Both the position numbers and the translations under genes were made by a program. The notes below the pieces were generated by a model. The model did not search any database and was not told where the DNA came from. It saw nothing but the letters and a program-made list of their open reading frames with translations. Positions 18,946-29,491 of a stretch of 64,000 bases of DNA are shown here, piece after piece. Positions within the stretch are counted from its first letter, which is position 1. Every line of letters begins with the position of its first letter. Source of the DNA: Trichomonas vaginalis G3 (lineage: Eukaryota > Parabasalia > Trichomonadida > Trichomonadidae); assembly GCF_026262505.1 (NCBI RefSeq), contig NC_067204.1, positions 14,278,522 to 14,342,521 of the forward strand, written 5' to 3'.

Positions 18946-19200
18946 TTGAAATAATTGATTGTTTAATAATAAAAATAGTACAGCATTACATTGTGAACAA
19001 TATTTGATAAAAATACTTCCAGTCGGTGGAAGTTTTTGTAAAACGGAAAAGATAATATAAAATGATTTAAAAATATATAACTATGTTAGTATATTAAAAA
19101 AGGTAATTGAACTTTACAATTCGAGAAGCTCAAAAATACTTTAAAATTTTGATGTCGTGAATGATTCTTGCTCACAAAACTTCAGATGACCTATAATTGT

Positions 19201-19682
19201 TGTAAACAGAAATTCATCAAAAGTGACACCTCAGAAAAGCTAAAATATTGAATTTTTGGAACTTTTGATAGAGCACGCTTTTAAATATTAATTAAAGTAA
19301 ATGTATATTTTGTAAAGATTCTTTTTAATAAAAAAATAAAATTTTGAAGAAGAACACAAAATCTTCTGAAAAATAATATCACATAAACTCATATTATTTT
19401 CTAATATATAACTATTTTATATAAAAATCAAATTCAATGATCTTAAAAGCGAAGGATAAACCTCAAAATTTACGAATATAATGAGTGGGAATATTATTTT
19501 TCAGAAGATTTCATTCTATATGCCTATGAAAAGTACTCTCAAAACTAACTTTTTCCTAATTATAATTAAATCTAGAATATTGTATTATGCTTAGTATTAT
19601 TTCATTTTTCTCATTCAATTTAGAATTTACAAATGTCAAAAAATTGAGAGCTGTCACTTTTGATGAATTTCTGTTTATTACA
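19201..19682. mobile_element. 482-bp inverted-repeat element (family 1), deleted copy
   Basis: The ends read TGTAAACAGAAATTCATC at the left and the inverse GATGAATTTCTGTTTATTACA at the right, with AAAGTGACA continuing the match inward. Inside, ATCTTCTGAAAAATAATAT is answered by its inverse, so the copy is a collapsed form of the longer element at 32,375-33,625, with which it shares near-identical flanks. No ORF. Confidence 0.8.
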
Positions 19683-20923
19683 TAATAAATTAAAAAGGCC
19701 TTAAAATGCAATTCTCGAAAAATATTATTTTTTGATAGTGTTAATATTGTTAATTGGAATAAATAAATGGATGATACAGAACAATGCAATGAATGTTTTT
19801 TAATTGAATATCTGAAAAGTTCAGATTTTTATCATTTTTTCAAATAATAGAGAAATCAGATAACATTTATCAGATTTTTCTATTAACTAAACGATTTGGA
19901 TCAAGAATGTACTAAATATTTAAAAAATAATAAATTTTGAAATTGCTTTGTTTTTTATATCTTTAATAAGATGTGCGTTTATAGGAATGTTTAACAATCA
20001 AGTTGCATTTCTCATTTAATCTGATTTTTTTTTTTTAAAAAAATAAATAAACATTAAAAGAAGCAACCAAATGAAACATTGGTTTGATGACTCACATTTA
20101 ACGAAATAAAGACTCAATATATTGAAACACAAAAAAAATATGGAAAGATAAACGAGAAATAACGACATATGATCATGTGGAATTGATCTTCAGTTATATC
20201 ATATACATTCTAAATGAAATTTAGTATAGATAAAGCCAAATTAATCCATGTGAAAAAATAGTCCCGACTAAAATATTCGAATTAAAACATGTTTTGTTAG
20301 TCTCTCATGTTCTATGGAATTTTGGAAGTGAGGGTTGCGAAAAATCCAATAAAATTGTTCCATCCAACTTTCTTGAAATTATCAATTCAATTTTTGAATT
20401 GCCGATATGATTTAAAAGGGCGTGAAATTGATTGAAAAGTTAACAGATAAGCTAAATAGTATTTGTTTAGTATTTATTCAGAAAAATTTTCTTCAAAAAT
20501 ATTTTTTCAAATTTTTCATTTTTGATCGTTTAATATACCATATTAATATATCAAACTAGCAAATTGTTTAGGTTTTGTAATTTGTAAAATCATATTCAAT
20601 TTAATTAATTAACTATTTTGTTTTGTAGATAAAGGTGATGATTATAAAATGAAAAAATTCTTGAATTTATAAAAACTTATTAAAATTGAATGCTCTTTCA
20701 AAACATTTGATAAATTGATTCATAATTAATAAATAAATTACTTATATGGATATTCTTAAATAATAATCATTTAAAATTTACGGTTTTAAAAGTAATTAGT
20801 TGAATTATATTGAACTGATAGTAGGTCGATGAATGTAAGTGTAACGATTTAAATTTTACAAAATCGAGGTTGAATAATTGAATCAATTATATTTTTCAAG
20901 AAAACCGCTTAAATTATTCAATA

Positions 20924-22168
20924 ATGTCTTCGAGGGAGATACTTGCTATATTTGATCGATTTCAAGAAACTTTAGAGATTGACGTAGATAATGTCAGCAC
21001 TCGGCGATCCACATTGACTATGCCTTTGCTCGACAGTAGTGACGTAAAATTGATATTTGAAACTGCGTTAGATTTAGTCAAGAAAACCGGACCATTAGCA
21101 AAAATCCAGTCTCCTTGCGTTATAATCGGTGATTTACATGGACATTTTCTCGAATTAATTCGCTTTATTCAAAAATTTGGATTACCAATCGAAAAGACTT
21201 TTGTATTTTTAGGGGATATAATCGATCGAGGTGAATTTTCTATAGAAACTATTTCATTCATTTTCCTTCTTAAATGTATTTATCCGAACAATGTTGTAAT
21301 AATCAGAGGTAATCACGAATTTCATTCTATTTTCACTCATAACGGATTTTTCAATGATATATTATCGCATCCTATCGAGCACATAGCCTTTACGATGCTT
21401 GCAAGAACCCTTTCATTTCTTCCTCTTGCTGGAGTAATTGATAATAAATATTTTTGCGTCCACGGAGGAATAGGTCCAAATGTATCTCTAGAAAGTATTT
21501 CGAAAATCGAATTACCCGCAGAAACATTTGATGACCCAATAATCAATTGTTTAGTTTGGTCTGATCCTGACCAAGCAATTTCAGGATTCAAAAAATCACC
21601 ACGAGGTCAAGGTGTACTCTTTGGTGAGGACTTATTGACTGAATTTCTCAAAGAGAATAACCTTCAACTTATTATCAGGGCTCACGAGGTCCAATATGAA
21701 GGTGTTGCAGTTCTCTTTGGTGGCAAAGTTTATTCAGTGTATTCAGCATCCAATTACTGCGGAAATGTCGAAAACTATGGCGGCTGTCTCTCGATAAGCA
21801 CCACCGGAGATATCACAATCGATAAGTTTCCACCGCTTCAGTACTATAGGCGTTGCTTTACAATATTCAAAAAGAAGAAAATTTCTCAATCAAAAACATT
21901 TACTAACATGCCTACGTTCAACAAGCGATCGTCGTCTCCTACTAGTGAATTTCTCCGCAATTACGTACAGACTCAGCAGAATAAGGATACTTCTTACGCT
22001 CATATTCCGAAACCAACTACAGTTAAAGGTGCTGATATCCCTTGTTTTGTTCTCAAGCGTAGCCAAACTAATAAACAGGTGACGCTAAAAGAAATAAGAA
22101 AAGATGATCCAGGCACTTCTATCAAAAAGAGAAAAGAAAAGTTATTAGCGAAATTATGTATTGTATAA
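20924..22168 (+). CDS. PPP-family serine/threonine protein phosphatase
   Basis: 414 residues. All metal- and phosphate-binding motifs of the PPP family are present in order: GDLHGHF (about 69), GDIIDRG (about 97), RGNHEF (about 128), HGGIGPN (about 186) and RAHEVQYEG (about 251); LVWSDPD is also kept. The core of about 300 residues is PP1/PP2A-like. The last 100 residues are Ser/Lys-rich and probably disordered, which differs from the short tails of PP1 and PP2A and may direct targeting. An N-terminal segment of about 35 residues precedes the core. It removes phosphate from Ser and Thr in proteins; its partners are unknown. The ATG lies right after a TTCAATA initiator-like stretch. Confidence 0.92.
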   Translation: MSSREILAIFDRFQETLEIDVDNVSTRRSTLTMPLLDSSDVKLIFETALDLVKKTGPLAKIQSPCVIIGDLHGHFLELIRFIQKFGLPIEKTFVFLGDIIDRGEFSIETISFIFLLKCIYPNNVVIIRGNHEFHSIFTHNGFFNDILSHPIEHIAFTMLARTLSFLPLAGVIDNKYFCVHGGIGPNVSLESISKIELPAETFDDPIINCLVWSDPDQAISGFKKSPRGQGVLFGEDLLTEFLKENNLQLIIRAHEVQYEGVAVLFGGKVYSVYSASNYCGNVENYGGCLSISTTGDITIDKFPPLQYYRRCFTIFKKKKISQSKTFTNMPTFNKRSSSPTSEFLRNYVQTQQNKDTSYAHIPKPTTVKGADIPCFVLKRSQTNKQVTLKEIRKDDPGTSIKKRKEKLLAKLCIV

Positions 22169-23346
22169 ATTGTTGTTTAGATATATTATATACTAATTGA
22201 TTTTTAGCACGGATTTTTTTTTGGTTGGATTCAAAACTTCTTGAATTTCCTTTTATTTGAGTGTACAATGACTATCTGATCCTGTCTGAGTTCAAATCGA
22301 TCTTATTTCATTACCTTCCAAGAATAATTTTACGCTCATATAAGATAAACTTTCTCAATTCCGATTTATTTGGAATAATTTTATGGGCATTTGATTTCTA
22401 ATGTGCAAGGGAGATATGCTGAACTGTTAATTATTCATTTCTTTTCGCTTCGCATTAACAATAGAAAATTAAATTACATCGAACTATTATAAGCTTAAAA
22501 TCTGCATTTTTATAGGCAGTCATAATAAAATTCATATGATTTTTGAGGTCTGCAACCATTTCTAATAATGTTATTGGATTGTTATACCTACTTTCCCAAC
22601 ATTTAGAATAAGGTTATTGCCCTAAAATTCAGTTATAGACACTTAGGAGAGCGTTTAAACCATGATATTTTGGCATATGATAGAGAAACATCTTATAAAC
22701 ATTTTCAGTATGTTTTCCTATAAAATAACGATCTCACATGAAATTACTAAAATATCAAATTTTGATTTTCACTTTAAAGTTGGGAGAATACTCTACAGTG
22801 ACAGGGTATACAATTTTAACCTTTGTTTTGATTATAAATAAAGTATTGATAGAGATATGAGTTGTACAGAATTATACACGTGTGTTTAATCACATGTAAG
22901 TTGTGCAACAATAATGGTTAGCTAGATAGTATATTAGGGAACTGTGATTTATGATCTAATTCAATAAGATGTAAATGATATTCAAATATATTAAATAAAT
23001 GCGAATGTTCAAGATGTGGAATCAGTTAGTTAATTGTTGTATATAGATATTTTACTGTGATTAATGAATTTTTTAACAATTTAAAATTATCAAATTTCAA
23101 AATATGCGCAATGAGATAATTTGAGAGTATTTTGAGAACTGAAGACTTATGATTTAGTGTTTTTGAATAAGCACATCAATATAAAGATAGAAAATAAATT
23201 GAGATATAATTTTTTGAAGGTATTATAAGGGTGGAGGTAGTAGGATGAATTTTTAATGTTCTATACTTTCATGGCAAATAATTAAATAGAAGTAAAACTT
23301 TGTTTTAAGAATTGAAAATTTTAAATAAAAAAGGAATGTTAGTAAT
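22169..23346. other. Intergenic, AT-rich
   Basis: 1.2 kb downstream of the phosphatase. I see no gene, long repeat or strong hairpin. Confidence 0.5.
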
Positions 23347-23350
23347 GCTA

Positions 23351-23602
23351 ATTTATTTGATTCCGGGGGACACCCCGGTTATCAAATATATTTATTAAAA
23401 TGGAAAATCTCTCACTTTTCGAAAAAATCGAATCTGCAAGGATCTCCGATTCTCGATATGATAATTTATTTGATTCCGGGGGACACCCCGGTTATCAAAT
23501 ATATTTATTAGAACGGAAAATCTCTCACTTTTCGAAAAAATCGAAACTGCAAGGATCTCCGATTCTCGATATGATAATTTATTTGATTCCGGGGGACGAG
23601 TG
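23351..23602. repeat. Tandem 113-114-bp repeat with a CCGGGG hairpin, 2.2 copies
   Basis: Units start at 23,351, 23,464 and 23,578. Each begins with a hairpin TGATTCCGGGG-GACA-CCCCGGTTATCA and continues with TCTCACTTTTCGAAAAAATC and CAAGGATCTCCGATTCTCGA. The third copy breaks off after CCGGGGGAC, next to the inverted-end element at 23,604. Confidence 0.9.
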
Positions 23603-23603
23603 C

Positions 23604-24607
23604 GGGACAAATTTGCCAAGTGTCAATTTTTCAATAACCTTAAATTACGCTTTTTCTGATTTTAAAAAATAACCTTAAATTATATTTGAAGAAATTATGT
23701 CTATGATATATGTTTTATGCTAGAATCTTGGAGTTTTCATGCACTACACAAGAGCTCCAAGGTTCCAAGAGTGAATGCTCAATAGCAATTATAGAGATGT
23801 ACCTTTTCAAAATGACTTTTACTGATTAAATTTAATCAATAGAAGACATTTTGAAAAGGTACCTCTACAATTAGATATACAAGAGATTCAAAGCTTCATT
23901 TCAGATAGATTTGAAACTTTGAAACTCTTGGTAGATTTTGAGTGAATGCTGACAATCATCTTTGAGAAGGTTTTCTTTAAGAAAACCTTCTCAAAGAGGT
24001 TTCTCAGGAGCCCTGAGGCTCCCTTTCGTAATGATTGGGAGCCTTGGGGCTCCTGAGACGAAGAATGGCTTCGCCGAATCTTTGATCAGCAGAGGCCAAA
24101 TGAAAAGGCCTCTGCTGATGGATTCTCAGGAGCCCTGAGGCTCCCTTTCGTAATGATTGGGAGCCTTGGGGCTCCTGAGACGAAGAATGGCTTCGCCGAA
24201 TCTTTGATCAGCAGAGGCCAAATGAAAAGGCCTCTGCTGATGGATTCTCAGGAGCCCTGAGGCTCCCTTTCGTAATGATTGGGAGCCTTGGGGCTCCTGA
24301 GACGAAGAATGGCTTCGCCGAATCTTTGATCAGCAGAGGCCAAATGAAAAGGCCTCTGCTGATGGATTCTCAGGAGCCCTGAGGCTCCCTTTCGTAATGA
24401 TTGGGAGCCTTGGGGCTCCTGAGACGAAGAATGGCTTCGCCGAATCTTTGATCAGCAGAGGCCAAATGAAAAGGCCTCTGCTGATGGATTCTCAGGAGCC
24501 CTGAGGCTCCCTTTCGTAATGATTGGGAGCCTTAGGGCTCCTGCAGCAGAGTATCGCTCCGCTCCATTAATTTTTTTTAAAAAAAGTGCCGTGTGGCAAA
24601 TTTGTCC
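23604..24607. mobile_element. About 1-kb element with inverted ends and internal hairpin arrays
   Basis: The left end GGGACAAATTTGCCA (23,604-23,618) is matched by its inverse TGGCAAATTTGTCC (24,594-24,607). It interrupts the third 113-bp repeat at its hairpin loop. Inside there is no ORF, only hairpins: 23,792-23,867 (long, near-perfect), 23,880-23,930, 23,960-23,996 (perfect 16-base arms around CTTTGAGAAGGTTTTC) and the 122-bp array. Mobility is inferred from the inverted ends; no target duplication is clear. Confidence 0.5.
24001..24545 (+). repeat. 122-bp tandem array of hairpins, 4.4 copies
   Basis: Four full units (starting 24,001, 24,123, 24,245 and 24,367) and a partial one (24,489) are nearly identical. 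Each unit has three hairpins: 22-base arms TCTCAGGAGCCCTGAGGCTC..., a short CGAAG/CTTCG stem, and ATCAGCAGAGGCC/GGCCTCTGCTGAT. The first stem is fully paired only if two G.U pairs are allowed on the plus strand. GC content is far above the surroundings. Confidence 0.95.
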
Positions 24608-25125
24608 TGTTCCCTATGGCATTCTTAAATTATAGTTACATGTTATTTCACAATCATTATCATTAAAAAATTCAATTATTCAAGTTGTTTTGTCCCGACG
24701 GTTTTTACGGTTATAAAAATGGTTGCGAACTCAATCCATCAGCAAAATGTCGGTTGGGGTGCCCTTCTTGGCCTCCTGAGTACTCACCAAGATACCCCCA
24801 GCTCCCGCAAAACACCTCCCTTAGGTGAGCATTAACTGATGACATGAGTTAACAATTCTACAAAATCATCAAGCATGAAGGTTTATGATTTATAAATCAA
24901 AATCTCAGAAACTGCTTGACTTTGCAAGTTGCTGTCTTTACCGGTTACTCTGCTGCAATCTCTTTTCTGATTGCAGGCAAAGTTCTGCATCCTGAGGACT
25001 TTGCCTTGCAGATATGCTTGTAATCACTACGTGAGCAACTTGGTGTTGCAAGTTGCTGTCTTTACCGGTTAGCTTTTTTTGAAGTTTCTTCGCATCTTAT
25101 ATAAGCTCTAGATGATAAACCGAAC
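24608..25125. repeat. Hairpin-rich segment with a 26-bp direct repeat
   Basis: The phrase TTGCAAGTTGCTGTCTTTAC followed by CGGTTA occurs at 24,922-24,947 and 25,046-25,071. Between them lie the hairpins CTGCAAT/ATTGCAG and GGCAAAGT/ACTTTGCC. No gene. Confidence 0.75.
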
Positions 25126-25395
25126 AATGACACATGCAGACCAACAAGAGTGCACAATGCACTCTTGTCAGTCAAAGTTTTGCAATAGTATTCTGATTGC
25201 AATAAATTGTTTCATTCTGGGAGACATGCACAGGCAATGTCTCCCGGAATGACACATGCAGACCAACAAGAGTGCACAATGCACTCTTGTCAGTCAAAGT
25301 TTGCATTCAGTTATGATGCAATATTGCCATTCTGGGAGACATGCACAGGCAATGTCTCCCGGAATGACACATGCAGACCAACAAGAGTGAACAAT
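25126..25395. repeat. Tandem 115-122-bp hairpin repeat, 2.2 copies
   Basis: Units start at 25,126, 25,248 and 25,363 with AATGACACATGCAGACC. Each holds a hairpin CAAGAGTGC-ACAAT-GCACTCTTG and another, ATTCTGGGAGACAT/ATGTCTCCCGGAAT. An open frame across it is a by-product of the repeat. Confidence 0.9.
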
Positions 25396-27012
25396 CCGCT
25401 TTCTCCTTTGTAATCCAACATTCTAATCACATCTACATTAATAAATTGTTATAAAATACTAATCAAAGATCCAATACAATTCTACTATCTTATACACACA
25501 TTACCAATGTTAACACCTCTTATAACTTAAATTATTTCATAAAATTTGTTTTTATATCTTATTATTTTCTCATAATGCTTCTAATACATCTCTAATTTCT
25601 TACATTCAAACACCAATATCGTCATACTATCATAAGCACTTAATTTTTTCAAATTTTAGACTTAAATTTGAGCTACATTTTCATCATCATTTTTAGCCTT
25701 AAGCTTCTATAAGGTTATAATACATTATCGTAATATTCTAATATTTATGATTCTTACTACTCAATTCAATATAATCATATAAGTCACTCATAATCAGGAG
25801 CATAATTTAAAAATCTATAGCTCATATTTTGACAATTATATATATAGATGATGCATATTGCAATTCCGGTTTCAACACGATCAAATGTCAAACCATGATA
25901 AAATATATATCAATTTACAAAATATCGATTAACATTAGAATCCATATCTAATTCCATCAATGCACAAGTTGTAAATGCTTAATTCATCTTTGAGAAACGT
26001 GAATAGCACAATTTTATAAGATTATTTGTTGAATATTTAAAATATAAGCCAAATCGAATCTGCTGTATATTACTTTAGTTTATAATTGAATGTTAAATGT
26101 GCTCAGATAAATATTTGAGTCAGATATCGCATTTTCAAATTTCAAATTTATCTCATGAAGTTAGAATTCATTTGATCATACAACATCATATTAGTCAAAC
26201 TAGAGTTCAATCGCGATTCCAAAATGGAACAATTGCTTGTTTTATCAAAATGTTAAAATATTAATCTAAAAAACTTAATATCTAACCAAAACATTCTAGA
26301 AATATCATATACAGGTATATGCAATCTAAATGCACACGAAATACTGAAAATTAAAAAGAATATCTATGAGATTATTAAATCTTATGCATTTCAATGAAGA
26401 GTCGATAATTATCATCTCTATAGGTTATATATCAACATATGAGTTTTTGGATTGACCACTACTATACTAATGTGATCAAATTAATCTGATTTCTTGAATT
26501 TTCATTTGAAGCATTCACAGTAGTAGGAGTACCTTCATATATTAACATATTAAAAAATTGCGCCCAGATTCGCAGTTTAATCATGATTTTAAGATTGCAT
26601 TAGATTTCGAAATGCAGAAAAAAATCACTTTAGATTCCCTTCAAACTCTAAGCATAAGCATGTCTCTATATGAGGAAACTATTTGAGCTATTCATTTGGC
26701 GGCCCAAAAACTCATGTTGCCTGAGCGCAGAAAATACCAATTTTTGGACCCTGGGTAGGGTCATGCATGTTTTCTAAATGTTGGAAAAGTAGGGTATTGT
26801 ACCGTTACTTGAGCCTTCGTAAAAATCAAACCCTACATATTTGTGAATTATCTGTCGATTAAAAAAAGTTCGTAATTACTCATATAAATAATCTTTTTGA
26901 AATATCATAAATCAATAATTTGGATAAAAAATCGTATAATAATAGTTCATTGTATTGTAATAAAATGTCCAAAAATTGATTATATTTGAAAAGCATATAT
27001 ATATAAATTTAT
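25396..27012. other. Intergenic, strand-asymmetric AT-rich DNA
   Basis: No gene. The first 300 bases have about four times more C than G on the plus strand. A weak inverted repeat (AGTAGGGT...ACCCTACA) lies near 26,790-26,840. Confidence 0.5.
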
Positions 27013-29082
27013 TTAACAAGAAATTGAAAAATTCTTTTGGAGAACTGGGTATACCTTACTAGCAAGGTCTAAGATATTATCTTGGTTGACGATAAGTCTC
27101 ATGATTTTTTCAGTATCTACAAGAGCAGCAAACATGTAGAGGCAGGACTTATCACTTTTGTTGAGCTTCAAGAGAATCTTGAGCTTTGTCCAACCAAAGA
27201 ACATCCACTTCGCCAATCTCTCTTTGGAAAGCATTCCGAGGATATAAGCAACAACTCTCACTCCTTGATCTTCGATTGTGAGGTAAGCCATATCTTCTGT
27301 GATAAAGTTATCAATCTGGTTCCAGATTTTGTCGAGCGGAATCCTCGAAGGATTGATATAATTCATGATATTCTCAATAATGAGGTAAAATGGATTTTCG
27401 GTATCCATTGGTGCATCCAAGTATGTAAATGGTGATGAAGCAAACTGATCTGTAGCGTCTTGAAGGCAAATCGCGAAAGAATGTTCGTAATAAATTTTTG
27501 GAGGACTTGGATTGAAGATTGGAGTTAACTGAGGACATTGTATCGATGAGAGTTGGGTACAGAAGCCTGGAATGCGAATCAATGAATCAGCTCTGTAATT
27601 TTCGCGCTTAAATTTGATTTCGGGTTCTAAAGCGAGAATGAAGTACTTGAAGAGCATTTTGTTAGTCATTTCGACTATGAAGTAGCAAGCCTCGTTGAAA
27701 TCGTTGAAAGGCCTTGCAAGTAATGTTTGTCTGACATCTCCAATCTGGAATGGAATATTGCAAAGAGCTTCGTAGAGTTTTGGAATATTCTTGCATCCAT
27801 GTAATAATGCTGTAGCCATATATGATGGGAAATCATGAGGTTTAGCTGTAACTAAGGATGTAAAGAAATAATTGTCGATATTCGTATAAGTCTTGGGGAC
27901 CTGGATCGAAGATTGCTTGTTCATTCTCATACCTGCTTTCTGGAGATGCAAGATGACTTCAGGAAGCGTTTTTTGAGTTGCGAGAGATTTTTGCTGGTAA
28001 GAAGACATTGGAGAGTTTGGTTTGAAAAGATTTGAAAGGTTTTCGTTTTCTTTGATGACTGGTCCTTGATCTTCATCAAGAGGAACTTTAATTTCGTCGA
28101 TAGATTTGACTGGCTGGTTTTGAGGGGTATTTGATGGAGTTTCCGGCTTTTCTGTAAGGTACTTCTCCTGTGTGGCTTTTGCCGCTTGGTAGTCTGGATC
28201 TTCCGTAACTTTTGATAAACGCATTTCCATCTCTCTATCAAAGTCATAGCCACGTAATGGAGAAATAGGAATTCCTTTTTCGGTGCTTGTACTTGGTGGT
28301 TGTGCGTTAGTTCCGTTGTAATACTCAACAGGAGTAACATCATACAAAGCTCTAAAGCCTGCTCTCTTTGTATGCTTCATTGCTGACTTATTCTTCTTTT
28401 CCCATGACATAAGAGAGTCGAATTGTCTCTGAAGAATTGTTTTTTGACCTGAATTCTTCTTCTTATTTTCGTCGAAATACTTATGAGGCCTTCTTGAGTT
28501 AGCAAGCACCATTATCTCGCATAATTGACTCATGTCGCTGCAAATGAATGAGAATATATCGTACTTTTCTTTTGCAATAATCAATTCAAGCGGATCTATA
28601 GGTGTTGAGTAGCAAATCAGATCAGAAGAGTAATAATACTTCTGGAGGATCTGTCCTTGATCTGTTTGTACCTCAAAATTATCCTCGTAAAAAACAATTT
28701 TTGCCTGAACTAAATCTTGCCTTCCAATGAATTCTACATTAAAGATGGCTTGTTTGGGTTCAAACAATTCAAACGATGTCATAGCTGTGGATATGGCAAA
28801 ATAAAATTGTTCGGTTTCTTGTTCAAGATTTGATTTTAAGTGGTATTTCTTTGGAATCGCAGCGTATTTCGAGTTAAGGATGATTGTGAAATGCTTGGAA
28901 CGCTTTTTGAATTCAACAGTATAATGTGACAGGAAAAGAGTTAGTGCATTTTCGCCTTCTTTTGCTTCGATACACAAAACGCAACCTGCAATGATACAAT
29001 TACGCTTCACTGAATGGTTATCATTAATTGCAACAGCAAAAACAATTCCTATTTTGCTCTCAAGGTATTCAGTAAGATTCAT
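27013..29082 (-). CDS. Large protein of unknown function, 689 residues
   Basis: The first 200 residues are strand-rich and could form a PH-like fold (FAVAINDNHSVKRNCIIAG, VYFEDN-type turns, a Tyr-rich stretch QKYYYSSDLICYS). Residues 205-380 are charged and low in hydrophobics, with PSTSTEKG- and ETPSNTPQNQPV-type linkers, and are likely disordered. Residues 385-689 are helical and contain PFYLIIENIMNYINPSRI and RVVAYILGMLSKERLAKWM, which recall the end of RUN or VPS9-like helical bundles, though not enough to name one. There is no signal peptide and no membrane span. It stands alone in a gene-poor stretch. The gene is surely real given its length and even codon use; I cannot assign a function. 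Confidence 0.75.
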   Translation of the reverse strand: MNLTEYLESKIGIVFAVAINDNHSVKRNCIIAGCVLCIEAKEGENALTLFLSHYTVEFKKRSKHFTIILNSKYAAIPKKYHLKSNLEQETEQFYFAISTAMTSFELFEPKQAIFNVEFIGRQDLVQAKIVFYEDNFEVQTDQGQILQKYYYSSDLICYSTPIDPLELIIAKEKYDIFSFICSDMSQLCEIMVLANSRRPHKYFDENKKKNSGQKTILQRQFDSLMSWEKKNKSAMKHTKRAGFRALYDVTPVEYYNGTNAQPPSTSTEKGIPISPLRGYDFDREMEMRLSKVTEDPDYQAAKATQEKYLTEKPETPSNTPQNQPVKSIDEIKVPLDEDQGPVIKENENLSNLFKPNSPMSSYQQKSLATQKTLPEVILHLQKAGMRMNKQSSIQVPKTYTNIDNYFFTSLVTAKPHDFPSYMATALLHGCKNIPKLYEALCNIPFQIGDVRQTLLARPFNDFNEACYFIVEMTNKMLFKYFILALEPEIKFKRENYRADSLIRIPGFCTQLSSIQCPQLTPIFNPSPPKIYYEHSFAICLQDATDQFASSPFTYLDAPMDTENPFYLIIENIMNYINPSRIPLDKIWNQIDNFITEDMAYLTIEDQGVRVVAYILGMLSKERLAKWMFFGWTKLKILLKLNKSDKSCLYMFAALVDTEKIMRLIVNQDNILDLASKVYPVLQKNFSISC

Positions 29083-29491
29083 TTATTGTAAAATTTTTTA
29101 TATAAAATTTATTTGATCGGTTTCTCAGAAATGATAAATGCAGTTTTGTGGCTTTAATGAAATATAATTAAGAGAATTATACCCATAATACAGAGATTGA
29201 ATTAACGTAGGCAATTTTTTAATCGTTGATTTGAGGAAACTATAGGAGATTGATTGAAAATACATGAATATATTAAAATAAGACTTTTCATAATTAATAT
29301 CTGAAACGTTTTATTTTAAAATTATGATTTATTAAAATCACACTTGAAAATAGTCAATAATTATTTAATTAATAACTCTTTATCATTTGAAAGGACGATG
29401 ACTTTTTGTATGAACATTTAAGGGTGCACACGAGAGGATCATGTAAACTTCAGAATTTAAAACCTTATTTTAGGCATTATCTTGGCTAGCT

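Larger units (their letters stand above)
18510..20923. other. Gene-free repeat region
   Basis: 2.4 kb between divergently transcribed genes, holding the two-hairpin element (18,784-18,930) and the 482-bp inverted-repeat element (19,201-19,682). The remaining 1.2 kb before the phosphatase is plain AT-rich sequence in which I see nothing. Confidence 0.6.

Noticed and set aside
22291-22310. TTCAAAT stretch resembling a tRNA T-loop
   Set aside because: No matching acceptor, D or anticodon stem around it.
23395-23672. Open frames on both strands over the 113-bp repeat
   Set aside because: They follow from the repeat being free of stops in those frames; no domain-like content and no promoter.
23347-25395. 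CRISPR-like array
   Set aside because: The repeats are tandem without unique spacers, in a eukaryotic context and with no cas genes.
25207-25413. Open frame across the 115-122-bp hairpin repeat
   Set aside because: The frame is a by-product of a palindromic repeat, not a gene.
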